64,000 nucleotides of DNA from Casuarina equisetifolia (lineage: Eukaryota > Streptophyta > Magnoliopsida > Fagales > Casuarinaceae), in NCBI GenBank assembly GCA_028551475.1, contig CM052355.1, positions 26,377,580-26,441,579 of the forward strand, given 5' to 3'. The notes below the pieces were generated by a model. The model made no database searches, was not told the origin of the DNA, and worked only from the letters and a program-made list of their open reading frames with translations. Both the position numbers and the translations under genes were made by a program. This document shows, piece by piece, positions 24,113 to 35,599 of this stretch; position 1 is the first letter of the stretch, and every line of letters starts with the position of its first letter.

Positions 24113-26484
24113 ACTTCGTTATAGGATGTAAGGTTAAGAACTCCTATGAATGACACCCTAAGATTCCAAAAGAGAGACACATGCAATTCAAACATATCTT
24201 GTGCATTATTAGCTTGAATGCTAAATTGTCTAAGTTTCATGGCAAAAAAGGTTTTAATATGATAAATAGTTTTGGTTTTATTTTTTATAATGAAAATTCA
24301 TATCTCACATGAAAAATCATCAACTATGATAAGATAATATCATGCATTGGAGTGTGAAGGGGTTTTATAAGGCCTACAAATATCTATATGAATTAAGTCA
24401 AAAATTGTTTGAATTACTATGGTGCTAGATGGAGAAGATACTCATGCCTATTTGGCTAATGGACAATCTTATAACGTTAAAGGATGGGTGCCCAACCATC
24501 TATGCAAAATATTACTATCAATCAAAATAGAAGTTTCATTACAAAAAATTTTCATCTACAAAGATATAAAATTGTCTATTATAGAGTTTCAATCGCCATC
24601 AAAATCAAACATAAGCTTGTCAGTATCTCAATCCATAGGTTTTGAAAAAGGAAAAACTTTGAAAGTAATATGATTACACAAGCCTTGTCCTAGTTATACT
24701 TGATGGTAGATAAAAGATTAGCAATGAAGGCAAGTGCATATAAAATATCATACAAGTAATATTTATTCTGAATAATCACAAAGCCAATGTGGGTGATAAG
24801 TATTCTATGACCATTTGACAATCTAATAGTCATATATTAATAAATGCATAAATAAGGAGATATCAAATAGTTAAAATTTTCCATAATTGTGGTCACTGAC
24901 TTTAAAGTCTATAATCCAATGCTAAGAAATCTATGTTTAGGAAATATACTTAATACATTCATAGCCCCTCATCCCATGTATGTAATGGCCTTAGTCTTCC
25001 CATTTAGCATGACCACAATCTTTTCATGCTACTCCTTAATGAGTACATAGCCGAGGAGGACCCTTTGTCATTTAAAGTCAATGTGCTGTAGAGGACTTCT
25101 TATCATTCTATCCTTCCCCCTTTTTTTTTCTTCTTTTTTCTTCTTTTTTGTTTTTTGTTTTTTTGCAAGTGACCATGAAGATTGTAGCATTTCTCCTCTT
25201 ATGGCTCAAGATGTCACAATGCCAGCACTTAATGAACATGAAATAATCCTTTATCTTATGACCTCTTTTCCCGTAGTGCTAACATGAATTTGGCCTAGTT
25301 CTGACGTTCACAGAAGTGTTAATTCCCTAATAGGCCCTTGCGATATTCTAATGTGGATCCATCAACCAATGCAAACTTATTTTTGCCAAGCAAGGCAAGT
25401 TTCATGTCCCTACAATAGAAGGCATAGTTTTGAGCCCCAGTCAAGTTTTTTGTAACAATAAGTACTCTGGTAGCTTCATTTAGGATTAAATACAGAACAT
25501 CCGCTGGCCGAACCAAAGGAGCATTGTGATTATTTAGTGAGCTCATGAACGACACTTTTTGGGCTGGTGCCTTCTCATAGCTTCACTTTAGTCAGTTTCT
25601 CTACTTCAATGGTCTATTGTTGCGCTTGTATACAATACCTTTGATGAAAGGCCTTAAAGTATTAGGACTCCTCAAAAACTTACAAGAATTCCACATCAGA
25701 TAGGCATGGAAAAATTGAAGACTCGGGATTCCATAAAAGCCAACTACAAGGATGGACTCTCACATACGTTGGAAAACTAACCCTCAAGCATTGAAAGCTT
25801 ATAAATGGGCCTTTGAGTTGTCAATGAATAAATGTAGACAGAACCTAAAGCTTTTGTAATGTTAATAACTAATTATTGGGTTATTTAAAATGTATTACAA
25901 AGCTAAAATTGTAAGAATTTCTTAGATTTTTTTATTCAAAACAGTGAAGTTGTGAATGAAATATCAGTGGAGAGATGGGGGATGTAGGATATTGTTGGCT
26001 TGAACCTCCATAAAATTTGTTGTCAGTGTGTGTAGGTTTGTGTGATTTGATCCTTTGTAGAGAAATTGCGTGAAAATTCCCAACAAAGAAGTGGCAAATG
26101 TGAAGGAAGCCAGATTTATTGACTACACTAGGAGAGGCAAAATGTAGCCCTAGATCGAGCAAAGAGGCACAAAGAAAATGTTGCCAATGAAAAATAGTCT
26201 AGCAAGTCGAGGCCTTGCAAGTCACAGAAGACACACCGCAAATCACGCAAGAGAACTTACAACTCACAACTCACAACACACAGTGAAGAATAACATAGAC
26301 AGAACAAAATCCACCCTCAAATCAGAGGAACCAAACTCTATAAAGCATACCAATCTTAGACAGAAGCGGCCGATTCAGGAAGCAAAGTTGATAGTGATTA
26401 AAAAAAAAAAAAGACTAAAAAGCGCAAAAGAGTGGTAATGGGTGATAAATCAAAGAGTTAGAAATCATTCCTACGTTGATACCA

Positions 26485-26640
26485 TGCTAAAACATGAGAT
26501 TTTTGATGAACCTGTGAATATATCATATATGAATCTCACGTAAAAATGTACACAGTTTCTATATAAACACCGGCATTGCTACAAACTATACATTTTCTTT
26601 GTACAAGACAAACTAGGGTTAGAACAAGAATGGATCAACA
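26485..26640 (-). mobile_element. Candidate LTR with adjoining primer-binding site
   Basis: On the minus strand this 156-base segment begins TGTTGATCC, has a TATA-like TTTATATAGA in the middle (around 26557-26570) and ends TTTTAGCA. It is followed at once (26484-26473) by TGGTATCAACGT, whose first eight bases match the initiator-methionine tRNA site of copia elements. It is placed correctly to be the 5' LTR of the degenerate copia element, although the leader to gag would be long (about 900 bases). No partner LTR was found. Confidence 0.4.
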
Positions 26641-26771
26641 TCATTTTCAACGGTTTGTCACGGGAAATTTTAATTGTAGAGTCAAAATAAGACTTTTAGT
26701 GTTGTTTTTTACCATATGCGAAATGGATAGACATGCATCGTTGTGGCAGGTTCGCTGAATACACAACAACC

Positions 26772-26900
26772 AAGCATTGTTTTAGCAATGGTATGACATA
26801 TCATCATGCATTGTTTTTAGCAATAGTATCAAGATGCACAATCATGCATTGTTTTGATAGTATCAAGATGCGCAATTGTGCATTATTTTAACCATGATAC
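26772..26900. repeat. Imperfect tandem array, unit about 35-38 bases, three to four copies
   Basis: Units start (A)TGCATTGTTTT and contain TAGCAATAGTATCAAGATG or variants, ending in a last partial copy (CATTATTTTAACCATGATACC). The repeated core resembles the LTR-end plus primer-site motif (TTTTAGCA followed by TGGTATCA) of the nearby LTR candidate, but in the opposite orientation. Confidence 0.75.
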
Positions 26901-26919
26901 CCTGCTGTCAAACGCATAC

Positions 26920-27980
26920 GGAAAGATCATTTTGAGTAAGAAAACTCACTAGAAATGTACATGATAACATCATTTCAACTATAAAAAGATATTGAACCAA
27001 AGTGCATGCAGAGGTGTCATTTTGACTTTTCATGAGCTGAAACGGACATAAAAACATATTGTTTTGAATTATGTTTCATGAAAAAAGATAGTTTTCAATA
27101 GATTTGACTAAAGAACCAATTTTATTTGGAGCAACATTTATCAAATCTGAACATGTATTTCAAGCATTCAAGCACAGTATTCTTTCACTGCACATAACAG
27201 GTCAATTCTCCTCAATATATGAGCTAATAGAATGGTAAATTCGTTCAATAAATATTGCACAAATGATGAATATTTCATCAACTTTTGCGCCACAACTTTT
27301 GAACATATAATGAGAATATATTTTTTAATTCTTCTTTCATCAAAGCATACTTTCATAAAATAAATCTTATAATATTTATATCTTTTGTATCCTTTATCAT
27401 CGTTAAAACACAATCAATTTTCTTTTGAAGTATTGGGGTAGTACATCCTCTTACAAACTACTAATGCTGTGAGTTTCATACATGATCGGTGTCCCCTCTT
27501 AAACCTAGATTGTGATACAATAGAAGAAAAATTCATTTCCCCTTTAAACTACCTCGTACAAAGTGAATGTCTTTATGTAAGAAAAAATATTTCCAAATAG
27601 GATTTAAGCAATATGAGACAACCCACCCTATCCTCATCTCTTTTTTAGCCGACATGTTTTATAAGTTTCTTTTTCTTTTCTTTTCGTTAGGAACAGGGGA
27701 AGAGAATTTCGATGTCTCAAACCTTGACCTCTTTGGTTCCCCCTTGGTTCCAACTGAGCCAAGTCGTATTAATGGTTTGTAGGTTTCAACAATGAGTGTA
27801 ATACATCTTTTCGCTAACCATTATAGGTTACAAGCTTTGCGCACATGGGATGATATATGCTGAACGTAAATCCCAATACTAGACGAGAAAACAAAAAATT
27901 CTTAAAAATTAATTTGTAAGGAATAGATATACTTTTTATTTTAAAAAATTCTTAAAAAGAAATAAGTAACATAGGATAGC
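26920..27980. other. AT-rich DNA without a supported gene
   Basis: I see nothing codable. A fragment at about 27430 resembles the 66-base tandem unit at 18877. Confidence 0.45.
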
Positions 27981-27986
27981 TCATAC

Positions 27987-28154
27987 CATTTTTAACAAAT
28001 TTTCTCGCTTCAAGACATTTATAGAGGATACTCTAATTAGGTCCTGTAAAACAGCTAAAGCCTCATTGGGAACCAATTTCTCTTGAGGCTCGGATTCGAA
28101 TAGAGCTTGGGCTGGCCTAGCAGCAGCAGCAGAAGAAGAAGATTTACCCACCAT
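27987..28154 (-). CDS. Orphan first-exon-like segment, unrecognised
   Basis: An ATG at 28154-28152 opens a clean 56-codon frame that ends at a donor-like site (AAAATG|GTATGA) at 27987. The product begins MVGKSSSS, then an alanine run, then PAQALFESEPQEKLVPNEAL, followed by AVLQDLIRVSS and NVLKRENLLK. It looks like a natural protein start with a low-complexity lead and an amphipathic helix. I do not recognise the family and found no second exon below it within several hundred AT-rich bases. It is either a gene with distant exons or a captured gene fragment. Confidence 0.35.
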
Positions 28155-28159
28155 CAAGT

Positions 28160-30640
28160 TTAGTGCGAGAACGGAGGAAACAATTGAATGTCGGCAATGA
28201 AGAGGTTGTTAGGATTGTTGGCCTAACATTGGCCCCACTTTGAAAATGAGGATCTACTCTTATTTTGCATGATCTGTTGTCAAGAGTCAACAATATCAAT
28301 ATTTAGAACAGTGTTAACATTTGACTTTATACGAAGTTAGTCCTATTAAGTTTAAAATTATTGACATTATTTGCGTATAGCAGTATGACATGCTCATTTA
28401 GAAACTAAAGAACTAGTAATTTAATAATTATGGGCAACTGGGTGAAAAGCATATTTTGAATAAGATATTTGTAATTCTCACAATAATTTGGAAGGAATTT
28501 CTTGTCACATTGTCATAATTTAAGACCTCATTAAATGTGGGAAGTATTACCCCGATTCCTTAGGCACGCAAAGACAAGGAAGGCCATTGTAGGTCAACAT
28601 TTGAGCACGAGAATCAGATACGGAGATTCTAGAAGAACTCAACAGTTCAAGTAATTGTTAAATCTATGGACCAGCAAGCGACAGCTAGACCGAATGAAAC
28701 ATTTCTGGACCAAAAGACAAGAAAGCCGGTGTTTCTCGTGGTAGTGGCAAGCAAAACAGGGAGAGTTCAAATCACTATGATAGGCTCGTAGGGGAACAAA
28801 TAGGAGCAACCACCGTACCGTTAGGCAAAACAATAGTGTTCCACTCAATGACAAGAATCCAATACTCGAGAGCATCATGAAAATTTCTGCTTTAAAGGAA
28901 ATAACGTAAAGGAAGAGCAAACCCGTTTGAGTCGGCAGCAAGAGAATTTTCGTGTTCATTATCTTTAAGAATAAGTTGTCCATATTTTCCAAGCTTGATT
29001 TCTACGTATGTATGGTCGGGCCTAAGGGCATTGATTGAAGTAATTCTTCCAAGAAGGTTTTTTTTTTAGAGTATATGGCTTTCTGAAAGTATGCAGATGT
29101 ATCTTGTATTTATCATTCAACTCTTCCTTATACGTCTCTTTCATTGATAAAGCACCTCAATCATTAATTATTCTAAAACCCATTCATTGAATTAAGTAAG
29201 AAAGGTACCTTGGAATTCATAAGGATTTACTTTTTACGTATGACTCCACTCGATATATTGTCCGGAAATAACACTAGTGATATATAGAAATGGGAATCAG
29301 TCAGTTCAATACAAAAATGTGTAAACTATAAAACGAGTTAGAGTGGATTGTCCTAGCCCATAAATTATTCTAAAGGCCTTGACAGAAGAAAATTTTTGCA
29401 GAAGAGATGTCGTAGCCACCCAAAGCCATGAAAAGCGATGTTAGTATAGGCCTTAACACCATTGTAGATGGAGGGCTATGGGCTCCGCGGTGTTCCTCGG
29501 ATGCCTTGTATAAGTTGCCAGCATCTTGATTTGTCATCGACATCCTCTGTAGTCTAAATTATGCTGTATTAGGTTTAGCGTCCAATCCAATTTCCATAAG
29601 GCATACTTGTCATGCGGAGAACCTTCCAATTTATATTCACACGCTTTACTAGAAGTCATCGGATAGCACCTACTCACCTAACTTCAGAAACTTTTTTCAT
29701 ATTTTCGGTTATAGCTCCAGGACTTGCTTGGATATTTTGGAGCCATCTCACCCAAAAAGTTGGTTTAATGGGATCAAGTTTCCAGCTTGTTCATGATTGT
29801 GAATACCCTAATCAATATAGGCAACTACACGTGAGACATTTGGCATGCAGCTTCTTCTCCTTAGGATGCCAAATTGGGGGACCAGATTAATCTTATCTTG
29901 CCAATCAGCAATCCCAAAACTAGGTCCAAGCACTTGAGGCTTTACGTAATGTAAAACCCAGCGTGATTTTATTCCTGAGACAGCTGAACAAATGCAGGTG
30001 TATACAGAAAAAGAATGCAACTTTATCCAATTTGAGAGACCACCACTTGTTGCTAATTAGTTCTAATCTCACTCTGACAAACGATGACCAATAACAATTA
30101 ATCGTGTTGGTGGAACGTAAGAATTCTACAGTAGGGAGCCTTGTGCCGCCACACTCAATTGTTTACAGGCCCGTCAACTAAAACATCATCAGAAGAGAGC
30201 CAGAGTGGAAGCTCCTGGAAAGTCAGAAAAACTAGCTAGAATGAAAGATATGGTATGTAGAGAATGAAGCCAGGACAAAAGGTTGTGTAAAATCGGTCAA
30301 ACTCATCCAAAATTGAGTCAAACAAGCTGAAAAATGAAGTGAAGGAGGGGATTAGGGCAGAGGAATAACGCCAACGATTCCGTAGATCGGGCCAAAGTTG
30401 TGCCCATCCGAGCAATAGAAAAATAAATAGTCAAATTAGGATACGTACATATACACGGAAACTGTAGCTTCTCGGTGGTTTTGTTTTCTTTGCTTCCTTT
30501 TAGGCAGCAAACCATTCGGAGGCCAAAAGATAGCGCAGATCCCCGTGAGAAAGGCGATTCATCGAAGGAGTTTCTATAAAGCTCCCTTTAGAAGAAACTT
30601 GCGCTCCTCGAATTATGTGACCCACCTGTTGTATGTAGGG
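28160..30640. other. No supported gene
   Basis: Unique-looking DNA with short open frames on both strands (longest about 117 codons at 28639-28992, minus). None has a family motif I can name. Confidence 0.45.
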
Positions 30641-30643
<3 letters not shown>

Positions 30644-30671
<28 letters not shown>

Positions 30672-30696
30672 CCTTCCCTCTCTCTCTCTCTCTCTC
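30644..30696. repeat. (CT)n microsatellite
   Basis: Two CT runs are separated by CCCTTCCC. The tract is followed immediately by the tandem duplication at 30701. Confidence 0.95.
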
Positions 30697-30700
30697 AATA

Positions 30701-30841
30701 AAAGGAGCGACCTGCACAAGGAGCTTGAATTCAGATCGCTCTTGGTGGAAGATGTTGTATTAAAGAAAACTCTGTACCCCTCTTTCTAAAAGGAGCGAGC
30801 CACGCGATGAGCTTGAGTTCAGATCGTTGTTCGCGGAAGAC
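30701..30841. repeat. Two-copy spaced duplication, offset 87
   Basis: AAAGGAGCGACC with GAGCTTGAATTCAGATCGCT, GGTGGAAGATG (30701-30753) recurs as AAAGGAGCGAGC with GAGCTTGAGTTCAGATCGTT, CGCGGAAGACG (30788-30841). Confidence 0.75.
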
Positions 30842-30849
30842 GAAGCGAG

Positions 30850-33800
30850 GAGGTCCAGAGATGGAAGGGTATCAACTTTGGAACGAAGGTATTGGCGTGG
30901 CTCAATTTGAAGACATGGTTGAAAGAGAAATTAACCATGTGATTTGATTGAGCCGCGTCAATATCTCCTTTTGAGCCCTTCTCCATCTCTTGTCGAACAA
31001 AAATCTTGGTATGTGATTCCTTTTCTCCTCTTGTGGTTCTTCCTTCTTCTTCTTCTTTTTTTTTTTTTTTTCTTTTTTCTCTTCGTTTCCAATATCTTAC
31101 TTGTTTTTCTATGTTCATAAACGTCTATACGCACTACTTTATGTCCTTCATTTCTGTTTTACTGTGTCTAGTTGTTTTCCTTCATCAAGATTTGCATACA
31201 CATGCATGCATGCCTTTGAATTTAGATCCTTAGGATGAGTTTGAAAACTGGTGCTTCTGATCTCAATGGAAAAATAGTAGCCAAAAAGTTTGGGAGAATA
31301 AAGAATACTTGGGAAGTCATTAAATCGAAATTGATCATTCTGGTCTCCATCAAACAATTTTTTGGCCCTATCTACCAGTGGGTATTCCTGTCTTTTCAAT
31401 CATCTCAACGTGCTAGAGGACCTTTACAATGTTCAAAAAGAACAGACTTGATATCATCTAAACCGCAGATCAACTCCTTTATTAGGGTTTAAAACTTCAT
31501 TCCCTCTCGTGAGCCTGTAAAGAGATGAGATGGACAGAGGCAAAAGAGAGATTGAATTATTGTGCAATAACAGGTAAAAAAGCATTAGGTACCAAGAAAT
31601 AAAAAAAGGTGTAAAAGCATGATGAAAAGAGTAGGTGAGAAGAGCGTATCAGGTCGGCCATAACCCCTCCTTACCACTAGCATTATTCTATTGTCCAACA
31701 AATCGATTAGAAAAGGAGAAAGAAAAAGAAAGAAGTAAGACAAAGACAAGAGTACTTTAATGCAATGACAATCTGGTAGTTTAGGTTATCATTGCACCAA
31801 AAAATGGTTCATAAGCCTAACACAAAACCCACTTTGAAGGCAAAAGTTTGATTTGAGAAGAAGTTACAGCCCATGTTTGTTCACAGAGGTTTTATGAAAA
31901 GTACACAAACAGGGGCAGTATGACAACTAAAGGAAAACCATCTTGGATATCCGAACGCAAAACCCACTTCCAAAAGCACAGGGTTTGATTTGAGAAGAAG
32001 CTATACTGCACTGCACTGCATGATTTGTAAGAAATGATTCTCTAAAACCTTCACAAACCGGAAAAGTTAGGTAATAAATAAAATCACCTTGGCTAGTAAT
32101 AACATGTGTATGTTGAAGTGGGCAATATGCCATAATATTTGTAGCTTTCATGAGCATCTCCAAACCAAGGGATCGGCGTGGAATCATACAATCATTGACT
32201 TACAACTTAGTGATCTAAAATATGTGCAAGTTTGAATTGTTCCAAATACGATTTGCAGATGGAAGAGTAAAAGAAGAATAGAAACAGGAGAGGAACCAAA
32301 ACAAGGATAAGGACTTAAGGTAGAAGGGAAACAGATAGGGTAAATGAAGGACTTGTCTATCTTGTGGACCAGTAACCATAACTACGACGTAACTGGGTCC
32401 TTCTGCCCTTTTGCTTTCAGTTAGATTGTAAAATTATATTGGGCTGCCTATGGTCATGTAGTCCCTACCCAAGTACTTGCCTTGTGCTGTTGAAGAACAG
32501 CCGAACAAACAAAGACAAGTAGGATTTTCCTGGCCAAGAACGTTTAGTTTACCTTGTTTTTATTTTTAATTTTCTTTCTAAGTTAAGTAAAAGGGGTGTA
32601 AGAGTTTGAGAAGTGTTGAACATGAGACCTCAAGCCCCAGTAATTCCGGCCGAGCCAGTGAATGTTATCTAGTTTGTCCTGTCACTTGAGATACAAAGAG
32701 GGTTTAGAGTTATTTATAGGTTTGAAGTAAGCATTTCTTGTAAGGAATTATGAAGTCTTAATTCTAGTTAGAGATTGTGTGAAAGTTACTGGTTTGTAGA
32801 CTCCACTTAAAATGATTCTCACCTCCTCGAAAAAGATGCATGCAATAAGTCCTGAATTTAGGGCCCTTTCTTCATCTAACTGTAAAAAAGGGAAAACAAG
32901 GTTAAAAAGAAGAACTAGACATTTGTACAATCTTGTCTCAAGATAAGTAATAAATTTTTGGGTGATGGTAATGGCAGCACGTAGATCTTATCTCATAAGC
33001 AAATATCCATGCTGTGATGTCAAAGCTGCATCATGAATTCATCACCACCTTCTCTCTCTCTTCCTTTTTCCTTTCTTTTATTTTTGTTTTCCCGAGGGGT
33101 GGGGTTTTACTTCTTCCTTTTTTATGGGTCAACAAGGACTTGACATGGCCTGGGTAGTTCAGGTTTTATGTGGGTGTTGACAAGGAGCTATTTGCCATTC
33201 CGATGATTTGATTAAATCCCACTCTTTTCTGCGCCATTTGTCTTGACTTATAACAAAATCAAAATCAAGGGACCCACTTTATAGATACGTTTTGATTTGG
33301 GTAAATTATGGGCATCTTTGATTTTTTCTGCATTTCTTTCCCATTCCTTTTGGAGGAGCGAGAGGCTCCTCCTTCTACGAGTGTCGGAGATGAGAATGAG
33401 TTTCATCTACTCCTAGGACAGAACCATAGCAGTCCAGGGGAACTCCGTCCACCTCCCCCCAAGTTTCATCCCCATTTTTTTTTCTTTAGCTTTTTTTGGG
33501 TCGTTCCCCACCTAGAAAGCAGTTTCATACTGATCTCTTTTCTAGCCCACGTAGTAGAATTAATTTATTTTTTGTAGGTAGCTAGCAATTCTAAATTCTA
33601 GTACTTGTACCTAAGAAAACAGAATACTTGTTGTTTATTATTCGACGAAAAGTAATCATGAGAGGATATCGTAGATGAATGGACTAATGACATTTTTTTT
33701 TTGTGCATTTTCTTATTGGAACTTTAGAATAAGGGGATCCTTAAAGAAGGTGAAAAGTATCTCATATTAATTAAATCTGATTTGAAGAATTTTTTAGAAG

Positions 33801-34500
33801 AATATATGCTCTTTTTTTTATAAGAATGTTTGTAAGTAAGAAATGAAGTTTTTTAAATTAGTATCATATCCTATATTTAAAAACAATATCCCCATCTACA
33901 AAAGAGAATGTATTACACTTATAATAAAACTCACAATCAATGTTAACTGCGAGAAGACATATTAAAAAGATGTGGAAATTATCCCTCAATTCTTAAATCC
34001 TTCTTAGATAATTGTTTCTAAAAAATACAATTCATATCTTATGCTTACAAAGCCAATTTAAAATAAAGAAATAAGCTTCTTAACATGGCATTTAAACCTA
34101 TGTTCAAGTGTGACACTCCTTTTTTTGTGGACAAAAAAATCTTACAAAATTATTTTTTTTCATGCTTGGATGAGGGCCATGTTGAAAAGTGGTGTACCAA
34201 ATTTTTCTCTTTCTTTTAGATTAAAGGGCATAGCCCATTTTATTGAAAAGCTAAATAAGGGCAAGCAATAAACCTAAGTCATACATGTTCCCACCAAAAA
34301 GGGGAGAAACTTGGTTTGGTGTGGCCAGAAAACCTCACACCGAGTGGGTTGGACTATAACCAAACCCAAACCTTACCACTCCTCATGGAAGTTTGTACAA
34401 GTGATCTTCCATTGCCACCGGTTGAAAAACAATGGCTTGCTACCTTGCAAGCATCACCTTTTGCCTTGTCGTGACACCAAAGATGGTCATCTTCTACGCA
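30850..34500. other. No supported gene
   Basis: AT-rich DNA with a long poly-T/CT tract at 31040-31080, the duplication at 31811-32003 and several poly-T runs. I see no gene. Confidence 0.45.
31811..32003. repeat. Two-copy duplication, offset about 136
   Basis: The copy at 31811-31868 shares AAAACCCACTT, CAAAAG and GTTTGATTTGAGAAGAAG with the copy at 31947-32003. Confidence 0.7.
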
Positions 34501-34539
34501 TTTAGAGCCACTATTTTCCCTTGAATTTAATCTTGCAAA

Positions 34540-34890
34540 AAGGGATAGAACTATACATCAACCGCCCCACATATAAACAAAGACATTCTGTCCTTGCGCA
34601 TGGCAAAATGAACAAAAGCCAATATTCATTTCATAAGTAGTTTTTTGCCACTTCTTACCCTCTTCAAAGACATTGAGCTGAATTTGAGAAGGCATAGGCT
34701 TTGACTTATCCATCTCAATACATATTTGCACAAACATGCAATTTCTAGGAATGAAGCAGTCATTTGCTTTAAAAGAACAACCTAATATGAGTTGCCTATT
34801 CTTTGCAAAGCAATTGGATTAAAAAAGGATAGGTGTAAACCTAGTAATTGAAGCCATACCACAACCTCCTTAGGTTGCTTACGCTTATTC
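34540..34890 (-). mobile_element. LINE (L1-type) ORF1-like fragment, degenerate
   Basis: Minus-strand frames, with a frameshift, show EVVVWLQLLGLHLSFFNP and RIGN, then CIEMDKSKPMPSQIQLNVF, EEGKKWQ and FCSFCHAQG. This matches the DUF4283 plus CCHC-type zinc knuckle arrangement of proteins encoded by plant LINE ORF1. The knuckle has lost its histidine (CHAQGQ for CxxxGH). No reverse transcriptase is visible nearby. Flanking DNA at 34210-34540 may be the continuation of the same frame. Confidence 0.6.
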
Positions 34891-35089
34891 AACATCTAGA
34901 ACCAGTTGGTTATGATGAATAGCACCAACTTTTACTTGGTAATTCTCTTTATTAAAGAGACAATTTTTAATTATGAATAAGCTATGTAACATTTATATGA
35001 ATAAAAAGAATAAATAATATCAATCTTTCTCAACCCAATACTTTTTTGTTTTTAATGGCTCAATTTATAATCCATATCGCATGGGAACA

Positions 35090-35560
35090 AAGATCTTAGG
35101 TTCAACCCCCAACTCCCCCATATCCCTTATTTACCTAACAAAAAAAAAAAACTTTGTTGTTTCTCTCTTAGAGTTACTTAGGTGAAAGTTATGGAAAGAT
35201 AAAAGTAATAATTTTTTCTCAATAATGAAGCAAAAATAAATCATATTTGATGAACATTTCTCATATATCTTTAGTCTACATGGATTTAAAAGTTTGTTAT
35301 TTTTTGTGGCATGGTAGGTAGTTTATGTCATTTTGGACTAAAAGGTCCTCGGTTCAGCACTCAACTCTCCAACATCTCTCATTTACCTAACAAAAAAATA
35401 AATACTTTGTTGGTTCTCTTTTTGAAATATGTACCTGAAAGTTATGGACAAAAAAAAAAGTAATAATTTTTCTTAATCGTGAAACAAGAATAAATCATAT
35501 TTAATGAACATGTCATCAATATTTTCTCTCATATATCTTTAGTCTACATGGATTTAAATA
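35090..35560. repeat. Two-copy tandem duplication, period about 250-270
   Basis: Copies at about 35090-35290 and 35341-35560 share TTATTTACCTAACAAAAAAA, ACTTTGTTG, GAAAGTTATGGA, AATAAATCATATTT, GATGAACAT (AATGAACAT in the second) and TATCTTTAGTCTACATGGAT. The right copy has a short insertion (GTCATCAATATTTTCTC region). Confidence 0.8.
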
Positions 35561-35599
35561 TTTAACCATGTCCTCTCTCTGTTTTTCTTTTCAGTTAGG

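Larger units (their letters stand above)
21830..25560 (-). mobile_element. Degenerate Ty1/copia retrotransposon (gag-pol remnants)
   Basis: Read on the minus strand, from high to low coordinates, the order is that of a copia element. Gag N-terminal region at 25555-25319 (NLTGAQNY, MKLALLGKNKFALVDGS). CCHC zinc knuckle near 25235-25185 (CWHCDILSHKRRNA, last cysteine lost). GAG-pre-integrase at about 24510-24470 (GHPSFNVIRLS). Integrase core at about 24393-24055 (PYKTPSHS, IVDDFSC, VEQKHHYLFNVSRALK). Reverse transcriptase at about 23290-22300 (MTKEIRALKSNG, NTFLQGDF, LYVNN). RNase H at about 22270-21850 (AFCDAIYGS, LYCNNE). Many stops and frameshifts interrupt it, so it is dead. Two internal tandem duplications are listed separately. 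Confidence 0.88.

Noticed and set aside
25932..26438. Open frames between the copia gag and the LTR candidate
   Set aside because: No gag or other motif is visible; this is probably degenerate leader DNA.
27645..27780. Apparent splice acceptor followed by an open frame (TTCGTTAGGAACAGGGG)
   Set aside because: The phrase resembles common dispersed plant repeat text and has no partner exon.
28639..28992. 117-codon minus-strand open frame with hydrophobic stretches
   Set aside because: No ordered membrane pattern, splice context or family motif; alternative frames are interrupted.
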